This document shows, piece by piece, positions 34,446 through 43,082 of a stretch of 64,000 nt of DNA; the first letter of the stretch is position 1, and each line of letters begins with the position of its first letter. A program made the translations under genes and the position numbers. Source of the DNA: JBAYIE01 sp041665785 (GTDB taxonomy: Bacteria > Bacteroidota > Bacteroidia > UKL13-3); assembly GCA_041665785.1 (NCBI GenBank), contig JBAYIE010000009.1, positions 1-64,000 of the forward strand, read 5' to 3'. Under the pieces are notes generated by a model, which did no database searches, had not been told where the DNA came from, and saw nothing but the letters and a program-made list of their open reading frames with translations.

Positions 34446-35710
34446 TGATGCGTTATCAAACCATATTGTTTTTAGGATTGATGATTTGGATGGAATCTGT
34501 TTCAGCCACCCGAATTCTCATTCCGATGGATGAGGCACAGCGCAATCACCTGAAAGCATACGGTATTGCTTTCTGGGAATTGAAACAAGATAGAGAGACG
34601 GATTGGCTGCTCAATTACAGGGCTGGTAGTTTTTGCATGCTGTATAACGAATTGTTGGAGAAAGAGTGCAAGGTGCGGAATGTTTCATACGAAGTAATCA
34701 GCGAAGGGCAGTATTCGCAGATCTTGCAGGAAATTGCCCGTCCCGATGTAAATATGGAATTGGTAAAGTTATTTAAGGCACCAAAAATTGCAGTGTATTC
34801 TCCCAAGACCAAACAGCCCTGGGATGATGCGGTAACTATGGTTTTAACCTATGCTGAAATTCCGTATGAAGTAGTATTTGACGATGAAGTTTTATCCGGA
34901 AAATTGCCTCAATACGATTGGCTGCATCTGCATCATGAGGATTTTACCGGACAGTATGGTAAATTTTATGCCAATTACGCCAATGCAGCATGGTATCAGG
35001 CGGAGGTGCGGGAAAATGAGCTTATGGCTGCACGTCATGGATTTACCAAAGTGAGTGAACTGAAACTCGCCGTGGTTAAAAAGATCAGGGATTTTGTTTT
35101 GGGAGGAGGATTTTTATTTGCCATGTGCTCGGCTACCGACTCCTACGATATTGCGCTCAGTGCTGATGGTGTTGATATTTGCGAATCGATGTTTGACGGA
35201 GACCCTGCAGATCCGAACTCCAACAATAAAATTGATTTCGGACCCACATTTGCATTCAAGGATTATAAGCTGATCATGAATCCATATGTGTATGAATATT
35301 CATATATAGATGCAACACCTGAAACCCGTCCGATCAATGAATCCAATGATCTGTTTACCTTATTCGATTTTTCGGCTAAGTGGGATGTAGTTCCTACCAT
35401 GCTCTGTCAGAATCATACACAAACCATCAAAGGATTTTACGGTCAGACGACTGCATTCCGCAAACAATTTATCAAAAGCGAGGTATTGGTGATGGGCGAA
35501 AATAAGCAACTGGGTGAAGCGCGTTATATTCACGGAACTCAAGGCAAAGGAACCTGGACTTTTTATGGAGGCCATGATCCCGAAGATTATCAGCATCAGG
35601 TTGGAGAACCTCCTACTGATTTAAACCTGCACCCGAATTCACCCGGTTACAGGCTCATTTTAAATAATATTCTGTTTCCTTCGGCCAAAAAGAAAAAGCA
35701 AAAGACTTAA
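34445..35710 (+). CDS. Secreted protein of unknown function, often labelled asparagine synthetase B
   Basis: A 421-residue protein with a signal peptide (about 1-22, ending SVSA). It has the conserved opening RILIPMDEAQRNHLKAYGIAFW, a glutamine-amidotransferase or ThuA-like core (DYDWLHLHHEDFTGQYGKFY pattern, FAMCSATDSYD) and a basic tail. It lacks the N-terminal Cys and the ATP-pyrophosphatase motif (SGGLDS) of real asparagine synthetase B, so that common label is not supported. An exported protein without ATP would not make asparagine. The stop overlaps the convergent purC stop. Confidence 0.7.
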   Translation: MMRYQTILFLGLMIWMESVSATRILIPMDEAQRNHLKAYGIAFWELKQDRETDWLLNYRAGSFCMLYNELLEKECKVRNVSYEVISEGQYSQILQEIARPDVNMELVKLFKAPKIAVYSPKTKQPWDDAVTMVLTYAEIPYEVVFDDEVLSGKLPQYDWLHLHHEDFTGQYGKFYANYANAAWYQAEVRENELMAARHGFTKVSELKLAVVKKIRDFVLGGGFLFAMCSATDSYDIALSADGVDICESMFDGDPADPNSNNKIDFGPTFAFKDYKLIMNPYVYEYSYIDATPETRPINESNDLFTLFDFSAKWDVVPTMLCQNHTQTIKGFYGQTTAFRKQFIKSEVLVMGENKQLGEARYIHGTQGKGTWTFYGGHDPEDYQHQVGEPPTDLNLHPNSPGYRLILNNILFPSAKKKKQKT

Positions 35711-36660
35711 GCTTTGCTCTCGCTGAGATAGGCGTTGATATTCTTCTCGATCCGTTTTTCAATTTCGTTGTAATCCCCTTTCACAAAAGGTTGTCCCGTG
35801 ATTTGTTCGAATAATTCGATATACCTGTTGGTAACGGATTCAATATATGCATCGCTCATATCCGGTTGCAGTTGCCCTTCCAGTCCCTGAAATCCGTTTT
35901 CGATCAGCCATTGACGTACAAATTCTTTCGACAACTGGCGTTGTTTCTGGTCTTTTGCCTGAATGGATGCATAGGTATCTTTATAAAAATAGCGCGACGA
36001 ATCCGGGGTATGAATTTCATCGATGAGCATAATTTTACCTTCCCTGTTTCCAAACTCATATTTTGTATCTACGAGGATCAGGTTTTGCCTGTCGGCTGCT
36101 TCACTACCAATGCGGAATAAGGTGCGGGTGTAATTTTCCATCAACACATATTCTTCTTCCGGAACCAGTTTAGTGCGTATGATTTCTTCGCGCGAAATAT
36201 CTTCATCATGCCCATGGCTTGCTTTGATGGTTGGTGTAATAATCGGGGTAGGAAAAGGATCGTTTTCCTTTAAACCGTCGGGCATCGGAACTCCGCAGAT
36301 CTGACGCACCCCATCGCGGTATTCGCGCCATGCATGTCCGGAAAGATATCCCCGGATCACCATTTCCACTTTATAGGGTTTAGCATAATGGCCAATGGTT
36401 ACGTTGGGATCAGGGCACGCTATTTTCCAGGTTGGAACTTCACTCGAAACCATATCCAGAAAATACGAGGCAATCTGATTCAATACCTGACCCTTGTATG
36501 GAATGGTACGTTTAAGTACCACATCGAATGCAGAGATCCGGTCGCAGGCAATCATCACCAGTTTTTCGTCGTTGATATTGTAAACATCGCGCACCTTTCC
36601 CCGGTAGAAGCTTTTTTGCTGCTTAAAGAAATAATTCGTTGATACCAATGGGTTTTCCAT
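35707..36660 (-). CDS. purC: Phosphoribosylaminoimidazole-succinocarboxamide synthase
   Basis: A 317-residue SAICAR synthetase of the longer, eukaryote-like type. It has YRGKVRDVYN, ACDRISAFDVVL, EMVIRGYLSGHAWREY, the TIKASHGHDEDIS region and DEIHTPDSSRYF. It acts in purine synthesis, coupling CAIR with aspartate. It lies 13 bases after phoH on the same strand. Confidence 0.96.
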   Translation of the reverse strand: MENPLVSTNYFFKQQKSFYRGKVRDVYNINDEKLVMIACDRISAFDVVLKRTIPYKGQVLNQIASYFLDMVSSEVPTWKIACPDPNVTIGHYAKPYKVEMVIRGYLSGHAWREYRDGVRQICGVPMPDGLKENDPFPTPIITPTIKASHGHDEDISREEIIRTKLVPEEEYVLMENYTRTLFRIGSEAADRQNLILVDTKYEFGNREGKIMLIDEIHTPDSSRYFYKDTYASIQAKDQKQRQLSKEFVRQWLIENGFQGLEGQLQPDMSDAYIESVTNRYIELFEQITGQPFVKGDYNEIEKRIEKNINAYLSESKA

Positions 36661-36673
36661 TTTTGTATAGGTG

Positions 36674-37639
36674 TTAAGATTGTGTATTGTCGTAAGCTTT
36701 GATGATATCTTTCACCAATCGGTGGCGCACCACATCTTCAAAGGTGAGGAAAGCGAATTGAATTCCTTCAATATTGTTGAGAATTTTCACAGCACGCAAT
36801 AAACCTGATTGTTGGCTTTTAGGCAAGTCGATTTGTGTAAGATCGCCGGTTACTATGAATTTGGCGTTGGGGCCCATGCGTGTTAAAAACATTTTTAACT
36901 GCAGATCGGTAGCATTCTGGGCCTCATCCAGTATTACATACGCCTGATCCAGTGTTCGTCCGCGCATAAAAGCCATAGGGGCTATTTCAATAGTGCGGTT
37001 TTCAATATAAAGTTTAAGCTTTTCGGGCGGAATCATATCGTCGAGCGCATCGTACAAGGGTCTCAGGTAAGGATCGATCTTTTCTTTGAGGTCGCCGGGC
37101 AGAAAACCCAGATTTTCACCTGCTTCAACGGCCGGCCGGGCTAAAATGATCCGTTTTATCTCCTTGTCTTTCAAAGCCTTTACGGCCAGGGCAACGGCTG
37201 TATAGGTTTTTCCTGTTCCGGCCGGGCCAATGGCAAATACCACATCGTTTTTCTTCACCAGTTCCACCATCTTGCGTTGGTTGGGCGTGCGGGCACGAAT
37301 GACTTTACCTCCGTTACCGTAAACAATAATATCGCTCAGGGCATTGGGTTCTCCGGGTGTAGGATCCGGAAGTGTTTCAGTTTGCTCCTTCTTGTTGAGC
37401 AAGACCTCCAGTTGATGCTGTGTGATATTACCTTGCTTGTTGATGAAAGCTATGATGGCATCGAGCTTGTTTTCAAGCAATTCGATTTCCTTCAAATCAC
37501 CACTAACAAATAGGTTGTTTCCCCTTGAAATGATTTTGAGTTTGGGGAAATGCTGTTGTACCAGTTTCAGGTTTTTGTTATTGATTCCCAGAACGTCGGC
37601 CGGTTCAAAATGTTCAATGACAATTTCTTTGTTTACCAA
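36674..37639 (-). CDS. PhoH-like ATPase
   Basis: A 321-residue PhoH family protein with an N-terminal KH-like region (about 1-80) and an ATPase domain. The domain has Walker A GPAGTGKT, RPAVEAGENLGFLPGD, Walker B YVILDEAQNA and TGDLTQIDLP. It is linked to RNA metabolism. Only a TTG start (37639) is available, since an in-frame stop lies three codons upstream. A TACCTTTG box on the same strand at 37693-37700 may be its promoter. Confidence 0.9.
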   Translation of the reverse strand: MVNKEIVIEHFEPADVLGINNKNLKLVQQHFPKLKIISRGNNLFVSGDLKEIELLENKLDAIIAFINKQGNITQHQLEVLLNKKEQTETLPDPTPGEPNALSDIIVYGNGGKVIRARTPNQRKMVELVKKNDVVFAIGPAGTGKTYTAVALAVKALKDKEIKRIILARPAVEAGENLGFLPGDLKEKIDPYLRPLYDALDDMIPPEKLKLYIENRTIEIAPMAFMRGRTLDQAYVILDEAQNATDLQLKMFLTRMGPNAKFIVTGDLTQIDLPKSQQSGLLRAVKILNNIEGIQFAFLTFEDVVRHRLVKDIIKAYDNTQS

Positions 37640-37729
37640 TGCGCAATTTTATTTATGAAGTCGTTTGTAAAGGGTATTTTTGAGAGCAATTTCAAAGGTA
37701 TCAAAAAACAATAGATTGGATGCGAGTAT

Positions 37730-38521
37730 ATGCGTGAATTTTCAAGAGTAACCTTCACAACCGAGTACGGCGAAAATAGCCCGTATGCAGCTGTGCTTAA
37801 GGGTGAAATATGGAAAAGAACCCCGGATGTTCAATGGGTCGATATTTCTAATCAGGTAATACCCAACGATATACTTGCAGCGGCTTATTTATTGCGGACG
37901 ACAGCTCTCCACTTTCCTCCCGGTACGATCCATCTGGTGGCCGTTGATGTAAATTTGTCAAAGTATCAGCAACTTTTGATAGCTCATTACCGGGATCAGT
38001 TTTTTGTGTCGGCCGACAACGGTATTTTCTCTATCCTGTTTCAGGATGAAAAGCCCGTTATATATGCTGTAAGTCAAGATGAGTCTTTGGCAGATCATCC
38101 GTTCCCTGAATCAGTATTGTTTCCTGCGGTAGTAGAAAACCTGTTATTAAAAAAGGATTGGGACACGTGGACGAGTCCAGGGGAAATGAAAACGATACGT
38201 AAGCATCTGACACCCATTTCAGAACATAATCAGTTGAAAGGAAGCATTCTGTTTATCGATGGTTACCAGAATGTGATTACAGATATTACGGAGAATGAGT
38301 TTAATCCAATGGTTGCAAAGTGGAAGAAATTTGAAATATTATACCGGCGCAGAAACGGGATTTCCAAAATCAGCAATGGTTACAGTAACGGGAAACAAGG
38401 CGATATACTTGCCTTGTTCAACAGTTTCGGATATCTTGAACTCGCGATCCGCGATGGCAATGCGCAAAGTTTACTGGGATTAAAAGTTGGTGGAACCATA
38501 TTAATTGAATTCAATGATTGA
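37730..38521 (+). CDS. SAM hydrolase / SAM-hydroxide adenosyltransferase family (DUF62)
   Basis: A 263-residue protein of the chlorinase/fluorinase-like fold. It has TTEYGENSPYAAVLKGEIW, DISNQVIPNDILAAAYLL, FPPGTIHLVAVDVN and SADNGIFSILF. Most members hydrolyse S-adenosylmethionine to adenosine and methionine. The VDPGVG loop of other lineages is VDVNLS here. First gene of a tight four-gene run with overlaps of 8, 4 and 4 bases. Confidence 0.88.
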   Translation: MREFSRVTFTTEYGENSPYAAVLKGEIWKRTPDVQWVDISNQVIPNDILAAAYLLRTTALHFPPGTIHLVAVDVNLSKYQQLLIAHYRDQFFVSADNGIFSILFQDEKPVIYAVSQDESLADHPFPESVLFPAVVENLLLKKDWDTWTSPGEMKTIRKHLTPISEHNQLKGSILFIDGYQNVITDITENEFNPMVAKWKKFEILYRRRNGISKISNGYSNGKQGDILALFNSFGYLELAIRDGNAQSLLGLKVGGTILIEFND

Positions 38522-38810
38522 ACGAATTGTACGTATGTCGTTTGAAACGGCATCCATTACGGATTTTCTGCATGTATTTGAGCGCTCGAAAGCCGCCATT
38601 GCCGCATTTCCCGGTTGTAAGGGATTGCGTTTGTTAAAGGATTTGCACCATGATCATGTTTTTCTTACATATAGTTACTGGGATTCAGAGGATGATTTGA
38701 ATGCTTACCGTAATTCCGAATTGTTCAAAACTACCTGGGCACAAACAAAAATATTGTTCAATCAAAAACCCATAGCCTGGTCTGTTCATACTATTGATAC
38801 CGTAAAATGA
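38514..38810 (+). CDS. Antibiotic-biosynthesis-monooxygenase-like (ABM) small protein
   Basis: A 98-residue ferredoxin-like barrel: RIVRMSF, FPGCKGLRLLKD, HVFLTYSYWDSEDDLNAYRNSELF, the usual ABM order. Relatives degrade heme or oxidise quinones, but many have no known activity. ATG 38514 overlaps the previous gene by 8 bases; the next start overlaps its stop by 4. Confidence 0.8.
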   Translation: MIERIVRMSFETASITDFLHVFERSKAAIAAFPGCKGLRLLKDLHHDHVFLTYSYWDSEDDLNAYRNSELFKTTWAQTKILFNQKPIAWSVHTIDTVK

Positions 38811-39619
38811 AAGGCATAGTATTGATTTTGTTTCTGTTGACAGGTTTGTTCGTTCAGGCAGCACCCCTTGACTCAATTGGGGTTCGGAAAATAAACGGAA
38901 AAACTTTTATACGTCATCAGGTGATAAAGAAAGAAACGGCCTTTGCTATTTCGCAGCGGTATAAGGTGCATCTGGATACCTTGTACGCATTGAATCCGGG
39001 AATGAAATCGTTGAAGGTGGGTGAAATTGTTTTAGTTCCAACTGCTAATGTAGAGCCAATCAGGGAGCAAGTCGATACAAGAGATCAGGCTCATGCCAAT
39101 GCAGATGCCGTAGTGAATTCACCTGCTATGAAACATAGGGTTGCACCAGGAGAAACATTGAATAAAATAGCTCAATTGTATGCTGTACAAGTCATTGATC
39201 TGCAAAAATGGAACAACCTGAAAGAGGGAAGGATTGAACCCGGGCAATGGTTGGTAGTAAATGCAGCGGCAGCCATTGTACCTTATAAACCATGGAACCG
39301 AAACAAGGAAACAATTCCCGATTCCATAAATACATTGGTATTGGATCCTTCAGTAGATGAAGTTACCGAATTGGGAATTGCACGTGTAGTTAATCAGGTT
39401 AAGCATGCCCGTGTGAAAGGATTGCCTGAAGGAGGTTTTGTATTGATCAGCAATGTGGAGAACAGTAAGCAAGTAATTATTAAAGCGGATAAAGCAGATG
39501 GCAAGAGCACAGAAGAAGGCATTATCATATATTTAAGTCAGGATGTAGCCAATCAGCTGGGCGGCGACAGACATGGTTTGATGTTGGTTGGATTACGTTA
39601 TTTAATAGTACAGCCATGA
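38807..39619 (+). CDS. Exported protein with two LysM domains
   Basis: A 270-residue protein: signal peptide (about 1-19), LysM 1 at about 35-80 (TAFAISQRYKVHLDTLYALNP), LysM 2 at about 107-150 (VAPGETLNKIAQLYAV, WNNLKEG), and a C-terminal domain of about 110 residues with no recognised family. It should bind peptidoglycan in the periplasm. Overlaps neighbours by 4 bases each. Confidence 0.87.
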   Translation: MKGIVLILFLLTGLFVQAAPLDSIGVRKINGKTFIRHQVIKKETAFAISQRYKVHLDTLYALNPGMKSLKVGEIVLVPTANVEPIREQVDTRDQAHANADAVVNSPAMKHRVAPGETLNKIAQLYAVQVIDLQKWNNLKEGRIEPGQWLVVNAAAAIVPYKPWNRNKETIPDSINTLVLDPSVDEVTELGIARVVNQVKHARVKGLPEGGFVLISNVENSKQVIIKADKADGKSTEEGIIIYLSQDVANQLGGDRHGLMLVGLRYLIVQP

Positions 39620-40389
39620 CCCCCATTTCAGTTGTTATTATAACATTGAACGAAGCTGCGAATATTGGACGTTGCATACAGTCAGTATTACCTGTGGCCG
39701 ATGAGGTAGTTGTTGTTGATTCATTTTCTACCGATCAAACATGCGCTCTCGCAGAGACCTTGGGAGCAAAAATAGTGCAGCGCACATTTGATGGACATAT
39801 CGAACAAAAAAACTATGCCATTACGCAGGCAAAATTCCCATTTATTTTGTCGCTGGATGCCGATGAATGGTTATCGGATGAGCTGACGAAGGCCATACTA
39901 AAGATCAAGGAAAATCCAATGGCTGATGGGTACCGATTCAACCGGTTGAATAACTACTGTGGAACATGGATCCGGCACGGCGCCTGGTATCCCGACCGCA
40001 AGCTCCGGCTCTGGGATTCGCGTATGGGGAAATGGGAGGGAATGAATCCGCACGATGAGTTCAGGATGGTAAAGGATGCAGTAATCAAGAATATATCCTG
40101 CGATATTTTGCATCAATCGTACCGCACAGTTGACGAGCACCGCAATAAATCGGAATACTTTTCTACTCTTGCTTCCAGAGCGTATCACAAACATGGTAAG
40201 CGCGCAACCTTTCTGAATGTTTTGTTGAGCCCGGCATTTCGCTTCCTGCGCGATTATTTCTTTTTAAGAGGATTTATGGATGGAAAGGAAGGATTGCGGA
40301 TTGCCTTGCTTACAGCCCGTGAAGTGAAGTTGAAATACACTAAGCTGCTTGAATTGCAACCGCATCGGCCCGATGAAGAGCACGGGTGA
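39616..40389 (+). CDS. Family 2 glycosyltransferase (WaaE/KdtX-like)
   Basis: A 257-residue GT2 enzyme: ISVVIITLNEAANIGRCI, EVVVVDSFSTDQT, the DxD-type motif LSLDADEWLS, HDEFRMV. It resembles LPS core beta-1,4-glucosyltransferases. Its 3' 50 bases overlap, in antisense, the end of the O-antigen-ligase-like gene, with which it may share a surface-glycan role. Confidence 0.87.
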   Translation: MTPISVVIITLNEAANIGRCIQSVLPVADEVVVVDSFSTDQTCALAETLGAKIVQRTFDGHIEQKNYAITQAKFPFILSLDADEWLSDELTKAILKIKENPMADGYRFNRLNNYCGTWIRHGAWYPDRKLRLWDSRMGKWEGMNPHDEFRMVKDAVIKNISCDILHQSYRTVDEHRNKSEYFSTLASRAYHKHGKRATFLNVLLSPAFRFLRDYFFLRGFMDGKEGLRIALLTAREVKLKYTKLLELQPHRPDEEHG

Positions 40390-41572
40390 AAAGTATAAAA
40401 AGGATCGCATAAGCTACCCCCAGCTGTGTTTCGAGCATGGGTTCAGTTTGAAACGAGATAAATAAGATCAGGTATTGTGTCCAAACCAGAAAACCTTTGT
40501 TCTTCTTATAAAATGCAGGATAAAAAAAGCTGCCTGTGAACAGGACCAAACCGACCAAACCACTGCCCATCAGAAAATAAATAAATTGATTATGCGGAAT
40601 GATCACGGTTTCTACATCGGGAAAATGCTTCCTGAACCGATCGATATTGGTCTGTTCCAAATCTCCGATCCCACAACCGAGTATAGGATTCTCTTTAAAT
40701 ACCGCGAATGCAACTTTATAGGAGATCATGCGTTTGCCCAATGAATTGTTTTCGTTGTTCAGGTTGCTGCGATACGATTGTATGTCCTGAATAGTGGCTT
40801 CCGTTTTGTGTTGAATAGATGGAGAGAAAAAATAAGCCGCCGCAGGTATTCCAATAGCAAGAACCAGGTAAAGCAGTTTCGTTTGGATAGTACCCGTTTG
40901 CTTCCAAAACCGAAACAGGATAAATAACATCACTCCGTATAAGGCAAGCAGTCCGCTGCGTACTGAATAGGCGTGTAAAAACAAAATGCCGATCAAAAAA
41001 GTGGTGCTTAAAAAAAGTTTCATCCATGGGTTTTGTGAAAGAGGGCGTTCCTTCAACCAGTAATAACTAAGGGTGACCGACATCACACACATAATGCTGA
41101 AACGGATATGATTTATCGGACCCGGAATATGTTGCGATCTGCTGATCAAATCCAGATATTCTTCTGTATGCAGCGCAAAATTAATCAGGATAAAAATTTG
41201 GGTGAGGAATGTAACGGCTATAAATACTAATCCGATTCTTATCAGGTTGTGACGATGTATGGCTGGTCCAAGCACAAATGCAAAAGGCAAAAGCATGACC
41301 GGCAGTTTAATCTGAATACGTTCGTTCAGGTAGCCATAACTATCAGAGGTGATAAATTGGAAGGCATATAATAAAACCATTCCAATGGATAGAATCAACA
41401 AATCTTTATTTGTTTTCCAGTAGGGTTTATTGTTCCATGTATGTGCAATGGCCAGCAAAGTCAACCCGATCATAGCAATGCTGGGAACGGCTTTTGCGTA
41501 TTCGGCCAGATACAAGCCAAGAACCGACAAGGTGAAGAAAAATAAATATCCCCGGTTGATCAAGCTATTCAT
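40340..41572 (-). CDS. O-antigen ligase-like (Wzy_C / WaaL family) membrane protein
   Basis: A 410-residue protein with about ten membrane helices and a periplasmic loop containing ENPILGCGIGDLE and the HNQFIYFLMGSGL motif of the WaaL/Wzy_C family. It would join or polymerise surface glycans. ATG 41572 is preferred to TTG 41605. The last 17 codons overlap the convergent glycosyltransferase gene. Confidence 0.83.
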   Translation of the reverse strand: MNSLINRGYLFFFTLSVLGLYLAEYAKAVPSIAMIGLTLLAIAHTWNNKPYWKTNKDLLILSIGMVLLYAFQFITSDSYGYLNERIQIKLPVMLLPFAFVLGPAIHRHNLIRIGLVFIAVTFLTQIFILINFALHTEEYLDLISRSQHIPGPINHIRFSIMCVMSVTLSYYWLKERPLSQNPWMKLFLSTTFLIGILFLHAYSVRSGLLALYGVMLFILFRFWKQTGTIQTKLLYLVLAIGIPAAAYFFSPSIQHKTEATIQDIQSYRSNLNNENNSLGKRMISYKVAFAVFKENPILGCGIGDLEQTNIDRFRKHFPDVETVIIPHNQFIYFLMGSGLVGLVLFTGSFFYPAFYKKNKGFLVWTQYLILFISFQTEPMLETQLGVAYAILFILFTRALHRADAVAIQAA

Positions 41573-41622
41573 GAGTTGTCGCTGCAGTTGAAGTTTAATG
41601 TACAAGAATACTTATTGTTCGC

Positions 41623-42501
41623 TCAAATACGAAACAGCACCATACTCAGGATCCCGGTCAGCATGATAAATTTGTACCAGTTGCTGAGGTGGCCAAAGTC
41701 TGTTTTTGTTTCTGCTTTCAATAATCGGTACATTGTTGTAAGCACAGGCAATAAAATAAAGAGTGAGGAATACCATAAAAAATAATTTTGATTCCAGAGC
41801 TTAGCTGAGAAGGTTGGATGCATAACAATATAAACGAAACCTGATATCTGGGCTAATAAAAGCAAGTTGAGCAGAAAGACGAATTGTTTACTACGCTTTA
41901 TACCCCAAACAATGGGGAGGGTTTTGCATTGATCCAGACGATCGCCTTCTATATCTTCCATGTCTTTAATTATTTCGCGGATCAGGCTGATAAGAAATGC
42001 GATGCCGGCATACGTCCACAATAATTCATGATGAAGTTGAATGCCTGAAATTTGTAAAATGAGGAGAGTAAATGCACTTAAGGAGGCAACAATAAGATTA
42101 CCGGTCAGAAATTGTTTTTTAAATGTGATGGCGTAAGCCCACAATACAAGGCAACAACACAACACAGCAATACTTACTTTCAGATTCACACTCCATCCCA
42201 GGAGTATTGCGATTCCTGACAAACTTAAATGCAAAGCCATTCCCTGACGCCGACTGATCTGCTGACCAATAATAACCCGATTGGGTTTATTTACCCGGTC
42301 GGTTTTTATGTCGTGATAATCGTTGATTACATATCCTCCGGCTGCAGCCATCATAGTTGCAAGGAGAACCAATACAAAAGATGGTGGAAGAATAAAACGG
42401 GAAAACGGAGGAACCGACAGGCAGAAATAAACCAAAACCTGCGTAAGTAACATGATGATCAGATTACCTGCACGAACCAGTTTTAATACCTGGACCATCA
42501 T
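41623..42501 (-). CDS. UbiA family prenyltransferase (geranylgeranylglycerol-phosphate geranylgeranyltransferase-like)
   Basis: A 292-residue, multi-helix prenyltransferase. It has the two aspartate motifs NDYHDIKTDRVNKP and DMEDIEGDRLDQCKTLP that bind magnesium-diphosphate. Bacteroidota proteins of this type are usually named after the archaeal lipid enzyme, but the acceptor here is unproven. Its ATG overlaps the stop of the DUF502 gene by one base. Confidence 0.85.
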   Translation of the reverse strand: MMVQVLKLVRAGNLIIMLLTQVLVYFCLSVPPFSRFILPPSFVLVLLATMMAAAGGYVINDYHDIKTDRVNKPNRVIIGQQISRRQGMALHLSLSGIAILLGWSVNLKVSIAVLCCCLVLWAYAITFKKQFLTGNLIVASLSAFTLLILQISGIQLHHELLWTYAGIAFLISLIREIIKDMEDIEGDRLDQCKTLPIVWGIKRSKQFVFLLNLLLLAQISGFVYIVMHPTFSAKLWNQNYFLWYSSLFILLPVLTTMYRLLKAETKTDFGHLSNWYKFIMLTGILSMVLFRI

Positions 42502-43064
42502 TAATCGATATGAGTAACACCACCTGAAACAATAAACTTCATTACATTGGTAGGGTCGCTGTCGAAGGGACGAATTTTATCAGCTGCAACCAAAAAAACA
42601 TTTCCCGAAAAATTATAAGAGTGAGGCATATAAACGGCCACAAGCCCGTCGAGGTTCATGTCTGTTAAATCGGTTTGGGTTATAAACCCGGGTTTGAAAA
42701 TGCCGGGACCCATTTCTACAATAACCGGTTTATCAAACTTGCGTTTATCTCCCACAAAAGCTTCCATGAGTTCTTTGGTGGAAGAATAGATGAGTTTCAC
42801 AAACGGAATGCGTGAAACGATCTGATCCATTAGTGCGAATAAGGGTTTGGTGAAAATGCTTGAACCTATCACACCAAGCAGGGTAATGGAAAAGATGACA
42901 ATAAAAAAACCAGCAGCAGGTATTCCTACATTTACATAATTGTCGACAGCCAGTACAATATACTTGATGATATAGTAGGTAATGGCAAATGGAATTACAA
43001 TAAGTAAACCTTTCAAAAAGTAATTGATCAATTTGGCGACCCGTTCCCGAAACTTACTTTTCAT
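42501..43064 (-). CDS. DUF502 membrane protein
   Basis: A 187-residue protein with two N-terminal membrane helices and a cytoplasmic or periplasmic domain (FVKLIYSSTKELMEAFVGD, GLVAVYMPHSYNFSG). Family function unknown. It sits between dnaX (18 bases) and the UbiA gene (1-base overlap) in one transcription unit. Confidence 0.87.
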   Translation of the reverse strand: MKSKFRERVAKLINYFLKGLLIVIPFAITYYIIKYIVLAVDNYVNVGIPAAGFFIVIFSITLLGVIGSSIFTKPLFALMDQIVSRIPFVKLIYSSTKELMEAFVGDKRKFDKPVIVEMGPGIFKPGFITQTDLTDMNLDGLVAVYMPHSYNFSGNVFLVAADKIRPFDSDPTNVMKFIVSGGVTHID

Positions 43065-43082
43065 ATGCTGTTAGGTTAATGG

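Noticed and set aside
38514..38810. Antibiotic biosynthesis cluster, suggested by the ABM-type protein
   Set aside because: No biosynthetic enzymes nearby; ABM-fold proteins are common in ordinary metabolism.
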